Positions 28,416-36,812 of a stretch of 64,000 nucleotides of DNA are shown piece by piece (position 1 is the first letter of the stretch; each line of letters opens with the position of its first letter). The position numbers and the translations under genes were made by a program. The stretch covers positions 1-64,000 of the forward strand of contig JAJKIR010000159.1 in the NCBI GenBank assembly GCA_021154325.1, read 5' to 3'. The notes under the pieces are model-generated. The model ran no database searches, was not told the origin of the DNA, and saw only the letters and a program-made list of their open reading frames with translations. The DNA comes from Gemmatimonas sp. GTDB taxonomy: Bacteria > Gemmatimonadota > Gemmatimonadetes > Gemmatimonadales > Gemmatimonadaceae.

Positions 28416-29579
28416 ATGGCGATCGAAGGCCCGCTTCGCGAACTGGGAATCCACGACGTCTTCCAGCTGCTCGACCTCAGCCGGAAGACGGGTGTGCTGC
28501 GCGTGGCGTCGGAGCTGCGCGACGACGAGGGCGTCGTGTACTTCGATTCGGGCCGCGTCGTGCACGCGCACGTGCGCTCGAAGGCAGTGCCGCTCGAGCT
28601 CACGCTGCTGCAATCGGGAAAGATCAGCAAGGACGATCTCGAGTCTGCACGCGCCAGGCGCACCAACGGCCGCGCCGAGGCAGACCTCGTCGACCTGCTG
28701 GTAGAAGGGGGCGCGGTGACGTCGAAAGAGATCGAGCGCCAGCTGCGCATGCAAATCGAGAGCGTCGTCTTCGAGCTGATGTCGTGGCGCGAGGGATTCT
28801 TCTCCTTCGAGGAGCGCGCGGCCAACGAGCTGGTGCACACCCGGGAGGCGCGGATCCGCGTGTCCACGGAATCCCTGCTCATGGAGGGCGCGCGCCGGAT
28901 CGACGAATGGTCGCGGATCGCGGACAAGGTGCCGAGTCTCGCTGTCGTACCGGTGCTCGCGCCCGTGCGCGACGATGGCGAAGCGTCGCAGCTCGACCTC
29001 CTGCCGCCCGAGTGGGAGGTGCTCTCGATGATCGACGGCTCGCGCGACCTGCGCGCAATCGCGGGGTCGTTAGGCAGACCGGAGTTCGACATCGCGCGGG
29101 TGGTGTACGGTCTCGTCACCACGGGCGTCGTCGAAGTGAGGACGCCGGACCACGCGACCCCGCTGGCCGAGGATCACGGGACGGAGTCGGCGCTGGCGCA
29201 GGCGCGCGCGGCGCTGGCCCGGGGGGCTGTCGACGAGGCGCTCACGGCGGCGCGTGGCGTCCTGGCCAAAGAGCCGGGGAACGCTCGGGCGCACCTGCTC
29301 GCCGCAAGCATCCTCGGAACGTTGAACCGACGCGATGAAGTCGTGGACGAGCTCCGCCGCGCGGTGCGCGCGGATCCGCTCACGCCGGAGATACATCTCG
29401 AGCTCGGCTTTGCCGCCGTGTACGTCGGCGACTTCGTGACGGCGCGGTCGAGCTGGGAGCACTTCCTCCGCCTCGCTCCGACGGGGCCCGAAGTGGGCCG
29501 GGTGCGCGCGGCGATCGAAGCCTTGACGCGGCTGATGCACGTTCTGGAAGCGCACGCCGAGGCGGTGGCCAATGGCTGA
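28416..29579 (+). CDS. DUF4388 (PATAN-like) protein with C-terminal TPR-like helices
   Basis: 387-residue protein. Residues 1-115 (MAIEGPLRELGIHDVFQLLD, then VVYFDSGRVVHAHV) match the DUF4388/PATAN domain, a protein-interaction module often found with response regulators, MglA and type IV pilus regulators. A middle segment (SRIADKVPSLA, EWEVLSMIDGSRDLRAIAGSLG) resembles the winged-helix-like region that accompanies this family. The C-terminal 110 residues form TPR-like helices. A second protein with the same N-terminal plan lies at 33.8 kb. Overlap with the next gene is 8 bp. Confidence 0.85.
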   Translation: MAIEGPLRELGIHDVFQLLDLSRKTGVLRVASELRDDEGVVYFDSGRVVHAHVRSKAVPLELTLLQSGKISKDDLESARARRTNGRAEADLVDLLVEGGAVTSKEIERQLRMQIESVVFELMSWREGFFSFEERAANELVHTREARIRVSTESLLMEGARRIDEWSRIADKVPSLAVVPVLAPVRDDGEASQLDLLPPEWEVLSMIDGSRDLRAIAGSLGRPEFDIARVVYGLVTTGVVEVRTPDHATPLAEDHGTESALAQARAALARGAVDEALTAARGVLAKEPGNARAHLLAASILGTLNRRDEVVDELRRAVRADPLTPEIHLELGFAAVYVGDFVTARSSWEHFLRLAPTGPEVGRVRAAIEALTRLMHVLEAHAEAVANG

Positions 29580-30438
29580 TGACGTCCGCCGCTGGAGCGA
29601 CGAGCTTGCGCGAGATCCCGCCAGTCTCGTGTTCTTGCCGTTAGGCGAGACCCTGCGGCGGCAGGGCCAGCTCGATCTCGCGCTCAAGATTGCGATGCGC
29701 GGCCTCGAGCGGCACTCGCATAACACCGACGCGCACGATCTGCTCGCACGGATCGCGGTGGATCGGGGCGAGCTGCAGCGCGCGTTCGACGAGTGGGACA
29801 TGGTGCTCCGCCTAACGCCTGGCCATCTCGGCGCGCTGAAGGGGATGGCGTTCGTGCGATTCCAGCAGGGGAACGCGGCGGAGGCCGAGGAATATCTGCG
29901 GCAAGCGGCAGAGCAGGGTGGCGACGCGGAAGTGGTAGCCGCGCTCACGAATCTGCGATCGCGCGGGACCAGGGACGCGGGACGAGGGACGCGGGACGAC
30001 AGGAGCGACAATCATGCGCGCCCCGCGGCCCACGTCCCTCGTCCCGCGGATGTCCCCCACCCCGCGGCCAATGATCCCCGCGCGCTCTTCGCGGACATCC
30101 TCGGTCAGGAGGAGCAGACCGCCCTCTTGCTCGACGATCAGGGGCTGGTGCTCGCGGGGATCTACATGGGCGAGGATGGTCAGGACGTCGCGGCCGAAGT
30201 TGGCGCGGAGCTGAGCGGCGTCACTGATGCGGCGCGCCGCGCCACGAAGCATCTCGACATCGGCGAGTGGCGCGCGATCGTGCTCGAGACGGAGGTCGCG
30301 GTCGTGACGATGGCGCCATCCGCGGGGGACGGCCTGCTCGTCGTCGCCGCGTCCAAGGCGACGCCGCTGGGACTCGTGCGGCGAGTACTCGACCGGTGCC
30401 TCGATCGCGCGCGCCAGTGGCTGGAGGGCTCGCAATGA
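29572..30438 (+). CDS. TPR plus roadblock/LC7 protein with a repeat-derived insert
   Basis: 288-residue protein. Residues 1-130 are three to four TPR units. Residues about 168-280 (LFADILGQEEQTALLLDDQG onward) match the roadblock/LC7 fold of MglB-like proteins, which act on Ras-like GTPases. Between them, residues 131-165 are low-complexity (Gly-Thr-Arg-Asp repeats, then His-Val-Pro-Arg) and are encoded exactly by a 7-bp-period inverted array (29963-30066). The array keeps the frame, so it serves as a linker here. The downstream roadblock gene overlaps by 4 nt. Confidence 0.85.
   Translation: MADDVRRWSDELARDPASLVFLPLGETLRRQGQLDLALKIAMRGLERHSHNTDAHDLLARIAVDRGELQRAFDEWDMVLRLTPGHLGALKGMAFVRFQQGNAAEAEEYLRQAAEQGGDAEVVAALTNLRSRGTRDAGRGTRDDRSDNHARPAAHVPRPADVPHPAANDPRALFADILGQEEQTALLLDDQGLVLAGIYMGEDGQDVAAEVGAELSGVTDAARRATKHLDIGEWRAIVLETEVAVVTMAPSAGDGLLVVAASKATPLGLVRRVLDRCLDRARQWLEGSQ
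29963..30066 (+). repeat. 7-bp-period inverted array inside a coding sequence
   Basis: Left arm 29963-29999 is five heptads of GGGACGC/GGGACGA/GGGACCA type. Right arm 30021-30066 is the complementary CCCGCGT/CCCTCGT type. Positions 29976-29991 and 30033-30048 form a perfect 16-bp inverted repeat. It lies wholly within the reading frame of the TPR-roadblock gene. The left arm has five GGG tracts with 4-nt spacers on the coding strand. Confidence 0.8.
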
Positions 30439-30785
30439 GCGCTTCGCCATTTGCCACAATCCTCTCGACGTTGACGCGCCAGCGCGGCGTGCGCGCGAGT
30501 CTCGTCGTGGACGAGAGCGACGGGATCGTGATCGAATCGAACCTGCAAATCGGGCAGGACGGCGACCGAGTGGCTGCCCTCGCGGCGTCCCTTTATCGCA
30601 AGGCGCGGCTCTCCGCGGGTGCCGCCCGGCTTGGTACAGCGACGTTCATGCAGCTCGAGGCCGAGCGCGGCCGAATCTGTGCCGCGGGCCACAATGACCT
30701 CGTCCTCGTAGTGGTCGCCGATCCCGCGGCGAACATCGGCATGATCCGCGTCGAAATGATCAAAGCTGCGGGGGCTCTCCCATGA
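30435..30785 (+). CDS. roadblock/LC7 domain protein
   Basis: 116-residue single-domain protein. The pattern FATILSTLTRQRGVRASLVV, then SDGIVIESNLQIGQDGDRVA and LVLVVVADPAANIGMIRVEM, is the helix-strand-helix order of roadblock/LC7 proteins, the family of MglB. Such proteins bind Ras-like GTPases (here MglA, 0.5 kb downstream) as dimers and stimulate GTP hydrolysis or position them. Start ATG overlaps the previous stop (ATGA) and its own stop overlaps the next gene in the same way. Confidence 0.85.
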   Translation: MSASPFATILSTLTRQRGVRASLVVDESDGIVIESNLQIGQDGDRVAALAASLYRKARLSAGAARLGTATFMQLEAERGRICAAGHNDLVLVVVADPAANIGMIRVEMIKAAGALP

Positions 30786-31255
30786 CCATTACCGCCGTCG
30801 AGACATGGGTGGAGGCCCCGCTGCGCAAGTTTGTGGAGGAAGCACGAACGGTGCTGGGGCTGCTGCTGCATCCGAGCGGACAGGTCGTGGCGCAATTCGG
30901 ATTCGCGCGTGCGGTGGACGTCATGTCCGCGTGCGCGCTCGCGGCCGCGATCCACGCATCGTCAGGCGAGCTGGGAAAGCAGCTCGAGGGCAAGGCGTTT
31001 CGCGGACTCCACCACCCGGGCCGCGATCGTCAGCTGTATCTCGCCGAAGCGGCGACGTCGCGCGGCGCGTTCATCTTCCTCACCGTCTTCGATCAGGAGA
31101 GCTCGTTCGGACTCGTTAGGATGTACTTCGACACCTTCTGCAAGGATCTCGCGGCGGCCGCTCCGCCGATGAGCCATCAGCCCGAGGTGGTGCTCGAGGA
31201 TCGGTTCGAGCATGAGCTGAACAGGAACCTTGCGGCACTGTTTGGAAGAGGATAG
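30782..31255 (+). CDS. roadblock/LC7-like protein, third in a row
   Basis: 157-residue protein with a roadblock-like core (residues about 15-130): LGLLLHPSGQVVAQFGFARA, then LYLAEAATSRGAFIFLTVFD and FGLVRMYFDTFC. An extra C-terminal helix (LEDRFEHELNRNLAALFGR) is amphipathic and might contact MglA. It is more diverged than its neighbour, so the family call rests on fold pattern and context. It ends 12 bp before mglA and starts in a 4-nt overlap. Confidence 0.75.
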   Translation: MTITAVETWVEAPLRKFVEEARTVLGLLLHPSGQVVAQFGFARAVDVMSACALAAAIHASSGELGKQLEGKAFRGLHHPGRDRQLYLAEAATSRGAFIFLTVFDQESSFGLVRMYFDTFCKDLAAAAPPMSHQPEVVLEDRFEHELNRNLAALFGRG

Positions 31256-31267
31256 GCACCTCTCCCC

Positions 31268-31864
31268 ATGTCTCTCGTCAACTACGCCACCCGCGAGATC
31301 ACCTGCAAGATCGTCTACTACGGACCTGGTCGGTCCGGAAAGACGACGAACTTGCATTACATCTACGGGCAGGTGCCGGAGGACCGAAAGGGGAAGATGG
31401 TGTCGCTCGCGACGCAGACAGACCGCACGCTCTTCTTCGATTTTCTGCCGCTCGATCTCGGCACGATCTCCGGCTTCACGACGAAGTTCCAGCTCTACAC
31501 GGTGCCGGGACAGGTCTATTACCAGACGACGCGCAAGCTCGTGCTCCAGGGCGCGGACGGCGTCGTCTTCGTCGCCGATTCGCAGGCGCGGCAACTCCAG
31601 GAAAACATCGAGAGCCTCCAGGACCTTCACTCGAATCTCGCCGAGCAGGGGATCGAGGCGCGCTCGGTGCCGCTCGTGCTGCAATACAACAAACAGGATC
31701 TGCCGCGGGACCTCGTTCTCACCCCGGCCGAGCTGAATGACGCGCTGAACTTTCGCGGCGTTCCCGAGTTCGGTGCCGACGCGCTGCACGGCCCGGGCGT
31801 GTTCGAGACGCTGCGCAGCATCTCCGAGCTCGTGCTCAAGCGATTGAGCGCGCCGGTGCGATAG
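31268..31864 (+). CDS. mglA: MglA-like Ras-type small GTPase
   Basis: 198-residue cytoplasmic GTPase. Walker A GPGRSGKT spans residues 19-26, TLFFDFLPLDLG is the characteristic MglA switch region, TVPGQVYY holds the Walker B/switch II segment with Gln82, and NKQD at 141-144 gives guanine specificity. In Myxococcus, MglA-GTP marks the leading pole and drives gliding and type IV pili, with MglB as its GTPase activator. Here three roadblock proteins precede it directly, so the regulator role may be split among them. Confidence 0.95.
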   Translation: MSLVNYATREITCKIVYYGPGRSGKTTNLHYIYGQVPEDRKGKMVSLATQTDRTLFFDFLPLDLGTISGFTTKFQLYTVPGQVYYQTTRKLVLQGADGVVFVADSQARQLQENIESLQDLHSNLAEQGIEARSVPLVLQYNKQDLPRDLVLTPAELNDALNFRGVPEFGADALHGPGVFETLRSISELVLKRLSAPVR

Positions 31865-31872
31865 GCCATCCG

Positions 31873-33822
31873 ATGCAAGTCGATCCCCGCCACCGCTTCG
31901 ACAACTTCATCGTCGGCTCCGCCAACCGGCTCGCCGTCGCCGCGGCGCGCGCCGTCGCGGAGTCGCCGGGTGCGGTCTACAATCCGCTGTTCATCTACAG
32001 CGGCTCCGGCCTCGGCAAGACACACCTGATGGGCGCGATCGGCAATCACGCGAGCGGGCGGGGTGGGGGCGCGAACCTCGACATCGAGTACGTCTCGCTG
32101 GACGATTTCGTCGAGCAGCTGCACGCGGCGATCGCGAGCGGCGAGGGTGAACGGTTCAAGCAACGTTACCAGCGCGTCGACGTGCTCCTCATCGACGACA
32201 TGCAATTTCTCACCGGCCGGCGCGAGACGCAGACCGAACTTCTGCGTTTGCTCAACGCGATGCAGGGAAGCGGACGTCAGATTGTCATGTCGAGCGACCG
32301 GCCGCCGGCGGAGATCGCCGATGTCGACGAACGGCTCATCACGCGTTTGTCCGGCGGTCTCATCGTCGACATCGGGCCACCGGACTTCGAGACGCGGATC
32401 GCGATCATGCGAGCGAAATGCGAGGAGCGCGGCGTGCGCTTCTGGCCGGGTGTCGTCGAGGAGCTGGGACGGCTCGAGTTCCGGAACGTCCGCGAGCTCC
32501 AGGGCGCGCTCAACCGGCTGATTGCCTTCCAGACGTTAGGCGGCGAGCAGATCAAGCCCGAGGACGTCCTGACGGTTCTCGGTGACCTGCCCGAAGCGAA
32601 GCGCGCCGCCGAACACGGTACGCGAGGCGTTCCCGCGCCTAACGAATTCCAGAGCTTCGTCTCCGACATCGCCACCGCCGTCGCACAACACGTCGAATCG
32701 TGGAAAGCGCGCGTCGCCGAGGCGATCGCCTACTGGACCGGCGAGGGCTATCGCACGGGCCAGCTCGAGCGGCTCCTCGACGAGACGGCGCCGCCCCCGA
32801 ACTGGGAGTCGCTCCTCCGCGGCTTCGGCGCCACCGTCGAGCGGCTCAAGGCGCTCGAGCAGCAAGCCACTGAGGTCGATGCCGCGTTAGGCGGCAACGA
32901 GGTCTTCCGCGATCCGGAGCGGCTCCGCGAGGCCGAGATCCTCCTCGACCGTGCGCTCGCCGGTGCGACGCCACCTCCCGGCCCGTCGGCCGCGTTCACC
33001 AGGCAGGGCTTCGAGGTGTCCTCGAGCAATCAGCTCGCCGTGCGCGCCGCCGATGACATCGTCGCCGAGCCGGGGAAGCGATACAGCCCGCTCTTCATCC
33101 ACGGGCCGAGCGGCGTCGGCAAGACGCACCTGCTGAACGCGATCGGGAACGAGCTCGTCGACGGCAGCGGCGGCGCGACGGCGGTCGCGTGCATCAGCGC
33201 GCAGGTCTTCATGGACGAGTTGATCGAAGCCCTCCAGGACGGCACCGTCGAGCGCTGGCGCGCGCGCTACCGTTCGGCGGACGCGCTGCTCATCGACGAC
33301 GTGCAATTCGTCGCCGGCAAGGAGCGCACGCAGGACGAGCTCTTTCACGTCTTCAACGCGCTGCACGCCGAAGGGAAGCAGCTCGTCTTCTGCAGCGACC
33401 GCCCGCCGCGCGATCTGGACGGCCTCGAGGATCGGCTACGCTCGCGCTTCGAGGGCGGGCTCGTCGTCGAGATGCAATCGCCCGATCGTGCGCTGCGCGA
33501 GAAGCTTTACGCACGCTATCTCGCCGCGACGGAACACGAGCCCGGGCCCGATCTTCTCGCCTATCTCGCCGAGCGTCCTATGGCGAGCGTGCGCGAGATC
33601 ATAGGAACGGTCAACCGACTGGTCGCGGCCGCGGACGTCGCGGGCGCGCCGCTCACGCTCGCAGTCGCCCGCGCCGAGCTCGATCCTGAGTCATCCGCGT
33701 CCGCCAGACCGGCGACGCCCGCGGCGGTGCGCGCGGCGGCCGACACTTTCTTCCTCGACGACGAGAAGGTGGTGTGGGAATGGACGGATGCGTCGACGCG
33801 GATGCTGGAGGAGCTGAAATGA
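31873..33822 (+). CDS. twin DnaA-type AAA+ ATPase lacking the DNA-binding domain
   Basis: 649-residue protein containing two DnaA domain III-like ATPases. First copy: Walker A GSGLGKTH at 44-51, Walker B LLIDDMQFL at 105-113, sensor 1 MSSDRPPAEI, and sensor 2 NVRELQGALNRL near 205-216. Second copy: GPSGVGKT at 411-418, LLIDDVQFV at 472-480, CSDRPPRDL, arginine-finger segment DRLRSRFEGGL at 520-530, and VREIIGTVNRL near 573-583. The first copy has TRL where the second has SRF after the finger Arg. A helical spacer of about 130 residues joins them. There is no DnaA domain I and no domain IV with the DnaA-box-binding helix-turn-helix. It sits 8 bp after mglA. I infer an ATP-driven switch or assembler acting on proteins, not a replication initiator. 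Confidence 0.88.
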   Translation: MQVDPRHRFDNFIVGSANRLAVAAARAVAESPGAVYNPLFIYSGSGLGKTHLMGAIGNHASGRGGGANLDIEYVSLDDFVEQLHAAIASGEGERFKQRYQRVDVLLIDDMQFLTGRRETQTELLRLLNAMQGSGRQIVMSSDRPPAEIADVDERLITRLSGGLIVDIGPPDFETRIAIMRAKCEERGVRFWPGVVEELGRLEFRNVRELQGALNRLIAFQTLGGEQIKPEDVLTVLGDLPEAKRAAEHGTRGVPAPNEFQSFVSDIATAVAQHVESWKARVAEAIAYWTGEGYRTGQLERLLDETAPPPNWESLLRGFGATVERLKALEQQATEVDAALGGNEVFRDPERLREAEILLDRALAGATPPPGPSAAFTRQGFEVSSSNQLAVRAADDIVAEPGKRYSPLFIHGPSGVGKTHLLNAIGNELVDGSGGATAVACISAQVFMDELIEALQDGTVERWRARYRSADALLIDDVQFVAGKERTQDELFHVFNALHAEGKQLVFCSDRPPRDLDGLEDRLRSRFEGGLVVEMQSPDRALREKLYARYLAATEHEPGPDLLAYLAERPMASVREIIGTVNRLVAAADVAGAPLTLAVARAELDPESSASARPATPAAVRAAADTFFLDDEKVVWEWTDASTRMLEELK

Positions 33823-33835
33823 GGGGGAGCCACAG

Positions 33836-35461
33836 ATGGCGATAAAAGGCTCGCTGAAGGAGGCATCCCTCCCCGACGTTCTCCAGCTTCTTGCGATGGG
33901 GAAGAAGACCGGATGCCTCGCGGTGACTCACCGGAGCAACTTCGGGTACATCTTCTTCGAGAAGGGGCGCATTTGTTATGCGTCGATCGTGAATCGTCGC
34001 GATCGGCTCGGCGACATGCTGGTGAAGAACAGCGTCATCTCGCAGGAACAGCTGGAGAGCGCCGTCGCCGCGCAATCGAAGACGCGCGACAAGCGCATCG
34101 GCGAGCTGCTCGTGGAGCAGAGCGCGCTCACGCGCGAGGAGCTTCATCAGTACGTCCGGCGCCAGATCGAGGAGGCGGTGTATTTCCTCTTCACCTGGAT
34201 GCAGGGGACGTTCAACTTCGAGGCCGACGTCCATCCCGAGGAGCAGGACCTCCTCGTCTCGATCAATCCGGAGTCGCTCCTCCTCGAGGGCGCGCGCCGG
34301 ATGGACGAGTGGAATCTCGTGGAGAAGAAGATCCCGAGCTTCGATCTCGTCTTCGAGGTGGACCAGAGCCGTCTCAGCGCGACCGACGCGTCGCTGACCG
34401 AGGAGCAGCGAACCGTGCTCGACCTCATTGACGGCCAGCGCGACGTGCAGAGCATCATCGACGAGTCTGGTCTCGTCGAGTTCGAGGTCGGCAAGGCAAT
34501 TTATGGTTTGCTCACGGCCGGCTTCGTGCAGCGCGTCGGCCGCACCAAGGCAAACCTCGATCCGCAAGTCTCCGAGACGCGGATTGAGGAGCATCGGAAT
34601 CTCGGTATCGCGTTCTACAAGACTGGCATGCTCGATGAGGCGCTGCGCGAGTTGCGCCGCGTCGTCGAACTGCGGCCCGCGGACGGCTCCGCGCGCTTCT
34701 TCATCGGCGTCGTGCTCGCGCGCCAGGGTAAGTGGGCCGAGTCAATGACCGTGCTGAAGGAGGCGTCGGCGCAGCCCGGCGTGCGTTACGGCGTTCTGCA
34801 CAACCTCGCGTACGTGCTGGAGCGCCAGGGACGTTACGCGGAAGCGCAGAGCGCGCTCGAGGAGGCGGCGCGCCGCGGCGGCGCGACCGACCCACGCGTC
34901 CAGACCTCGATTGGCATCGTCGCGCTGCTCGCGGGCGACGTCGTCAGCGCCGATGCGGCGTTAGGCGCGGCGCGTCCGCTCTTCGCCAATCGCCCGCCGA
35001 CCGCCGCGTGGTTCCACTATGCGGCGCTCACCGCGGCGCTGCTTGGCGATCATCAGCGCGCGGCAGCGCTCCTCACCGATGGGATCGCCGCGCATCCGCA
35101 CGCGGCGGCGCTCCACAACAATCTCGCCGTGGTGCACGAGCGACAGGGTCGCTTCGACGAGGCGCTCGCGATCGTGGAGCACGGGATGCAGGAAGATCCC
35201 GGACTCGCGCAGCTGCAGAAGAATTTCGGCGACCTGCTCTACCGACTCGGGCGCTACGACGATGCCTTCGAGGCGTATCAGCGCGCGGTGAAGGCGAACC
35301 CTGACATCGGCAGCGATGTCTATCTCAAGCTCGGCAACATCCGCTTCCGGCGTCGCGATCGCGACGAGGCGGTGCGGTGCTGGGAGCGTGCCCTCGAGCT
35401 GGATCCGGAGAACGCGATCGTCCGGACGAATCTCGAGTCCGTGCGCCAAGTGCTCGGATGA
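33836..35461 (+). CDS. DUF4388 protein with GspE/PilB N-terminal-like motif and TPR repeats
   Basis: 541-residue protein. Residues 1-60 (MAIKGSLKEASLPDVLQLLA, GYIFFEKGRICYASI) form a DUF4388/PATAN domain. Residues 60-130 (RLGDMLVKNSVISQEQLESA, then RIGELLVEQSALTREELHQY) repeat the pattern of the N-terminal domain of GspE/PilB-type secretion and pilus ATPases. Six or more TPR units fill residues 245-535. The plan resembles the protein at 28.4 kb. The presence of pilus-ATPase-like motifs next to MglA hints at type IV pilus control. Its last 4 nt overlap cheR. Confidence 0.85.
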   Translation: MAIKGSLKEASLPDVLQLLAMGKKTGCLAVTHRSNFGYIFFEKGRICYASIVNRRDRLGDMLVKNSVISQEQLESAVAAQSKTRDKRIGELLVEQSALTREELHQYVRRQIEEAVYFLFTWMQGTFNFEADVHPEEQDLLVSINPESLLLEGARRMDEWNLVEKKIPSFDLVFEVDQSRLSATDASLTEEQRTVLDLIDGQRDVQSIIDESGLVEFEVGKAIYGLLTAGFVQRVGRTKANLDPQVSETRIEEHRNLGIAFYKTGMLDEALRELRRVVELRPADGSARFFIGVVLARQGKWAESMTVLKEASAQPGVRYGVLHNLAYVLERQGRYAEAQSALEEAARRGGATDPRVQTSIGIVALLAGDVVSADAALGAARPLFANRPPTAAWFHYAALTAALLGDHQRAAALLTDGIAAHPHAAALHNNLAVVHERQGRFDEALAIVEHGMQEDPGLAQLQKNFGDLLYRLGRYDDAFEAYQRAVKANPDIGSDVYLKLGNIRFRRRDRDEAVRCWERALELDPENAIVRTNLESVRQVLG

Positions 35462-36315
35462 TCAGTCGCCGCGAGGAAGCCGGGGGGCAGACGCCGGCCT
35501 CGTCGGAGCTCGATCGTGAGTTCGAGGAGCTGACGCGGAAGATCTCGCGCGACCGCGGCTTCGCCTGCGCCAGCTACAAGGAGAAGTGCCTGCGGCGCCG
35601 CATCGCCGTGCGGATGCGCGCGCGCGGTGTCCACAGCTACGCGGACTACGCGCGCGTCCTTGACAGCGACTCCGGCGAATACGATCGGCTGCTCGACGCG
35701 CTGACGATCAACGTCACGAAGCTCTTCCGCAACTGGCCGGTCTACGAGGCGATTGCCGAACGAGTGATCCCGCCGCTGTGGGATGCCGAGACTCGGCCCA
35801 TTCATGTGTGGTCCGCCGGCTGCTCGAGCGGCGAGGAGCCGTACTCGCTCGCGATCCTCTTCCATCGTTATGCAGCGCTGCGGCGCCAGTTGCGCGACGT
35901 CGGCCGCGTCCACGTGGATGGAACGGACATCGATCGGGCGAGTCTCGCTTCGGCGGAACGCGGCCAGTTCAACGAGGGCGCGTTCGACGAGACGCCTGCC
36001 GATCTGCGGTCGCAGTACTTCTCGGCGACGGCGCCGTTCACCGTCGCGCCGGCGGTACGCGCGAGTGTGCGCTTCCGACGTATGGATCTGCTCGATCAGT
36101 GGCCGACGCAGCCTGGCGGATACCAATTGATCGCGTGTCGGAACGTGCTGATCTACTTCGATCGGGACACCCAGGAGCGTCTTCTCGCCCGATTCCACGA
36201 CGTGCTCGCTCCCACCGGGTTCCTCGTGCTCGGCAAGGTCGAGACGCTGCTTGGGTCCGTGCGATCCCAGTTCGCGGCCGTGGATGCCCGCGAGCGCATC
36301 TTCCGCCGCGTATGA
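35458..36315 (+). CDS. cheR: CheR chemoreceptor methyltransferase
   Basis: 285-residue S-adenosylmethionine-dependent methyltransferase that methylates receptor glutamates. The N-terminal helical domain contains KCLRRRIAVRMRARG. The SAM-binding motif VWSAGCSSGEEPYSLAI is intact, as is IACRNVLIYFDRDTQ in the CheR-specific half. I chose ATG 35458, overlapping the previous stop (ATGA), over the longer open frame. With cheB and cheD next to it, the cluster keeps a full adaptation set even though no receptor gene is present in the window. Confidence 0.95.
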   Translation: MISRREEAGGQTPASSELDREFEELTRKISRDRGFACASYKEKCLRRRIAVRMRARGVHSYADYARVLDSDSGEYDRLLDALTINVTKLFRNWPVYEAIAERVIPPLWDAETRPIHVWSAGCSSGEEPYSLAILFHRYAALRRQLRDVGRVHVDGTDIDRASLASAERGQFNEGAFDETPADLRSQYFSATAPFTVAPAVRASVRFRRMDLLDQWPTQPGGYQLIACRNVLIYFDRDTQERLLARFHDVLAPTGFLVLGKVETLLGSVRSQFAAVDARERIFRRV

Positions 36316-36812
36316 TCGAGGCGGACCAGACGACGGAGATCCGCGTGAAGGTGGCGGAGTGCGCCGTCGGCCGCAATGAGCAAACACTCATCACGATCGG
36401 GCTCGGCTCGTGCGTGGCGATCGTGCTCTACGACAGCCGGGCGCGGATTGGGGGACTCGCCCACACACTCCTGCCAGACGAGTCGATGGCGCGCGACCGC
36501 TCCAACCCGGCGAAGTTCGCGGCGTCGGCGGTCACCGTCCTCCTCGCCGAGATGGCCCGTCTCGGAGCCGACGCCCGCCGTGTAAGGGCGAAGCTCGTCG
36601 GGGGCGCGAGCATGTTCGCGAATCTCCTGCCCAGCGGCGGGATCAACATCGGAGAGCGCAACGTTGCCGCCGCGCGACAGGCACTGGAGCGGAGCGGCAT
36701 CCACATCGTCGCCGAGGACGTCGGCAGCGATCATGGCCGGAGCGTGTACTTCCATCTCGACGATGGGCGTGTCGAGGTCCGTTCTCTGAAGAAAGGCAAC
36801 CGTGTCATCTGA
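36312..36812 (+). CDS. cheD: CheD receptor glutamine deamidase
   Basis: 166-residue enzyme that deamidates specific receptor glutamines and can bind CheC. The catalytic Cys34 lies in GLGSCVAIVLY, His51 in GGLAHTLLP, and the conserved LVGGASMF and NIGERN segments follow. It overlaps cheR by 4 nt and the cheB GTG start by 11 nt. Coexistence with CheC in the same operon suggests the CheC-CheD-CheY-P feedback known from Bacillus. Confidence 0.95.
   Translation: MIEADQTTEIRVKVAECAVGRNEQTLITIGLGSCVAIVLYDSRARIGGLAHTLLPDESMARDRSNPAKFAASAVTVLLAEMARLGADARRVRAKLVGGASMFANLLPSGGINIGERNVAAARQALERSGIHIVAEDVGSDHGRSVYFHLDDGRVEVRSLKKGNRVI

Noticed and set aside
31873-33822. Twin AAA+ gene as the chromosomal dnaA, marking an origin
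   Set aside because: No DNA-binding domain, no dnaN or gyrB neighbours, and no cluster of DnaA boxes or AT-rich region nearby.
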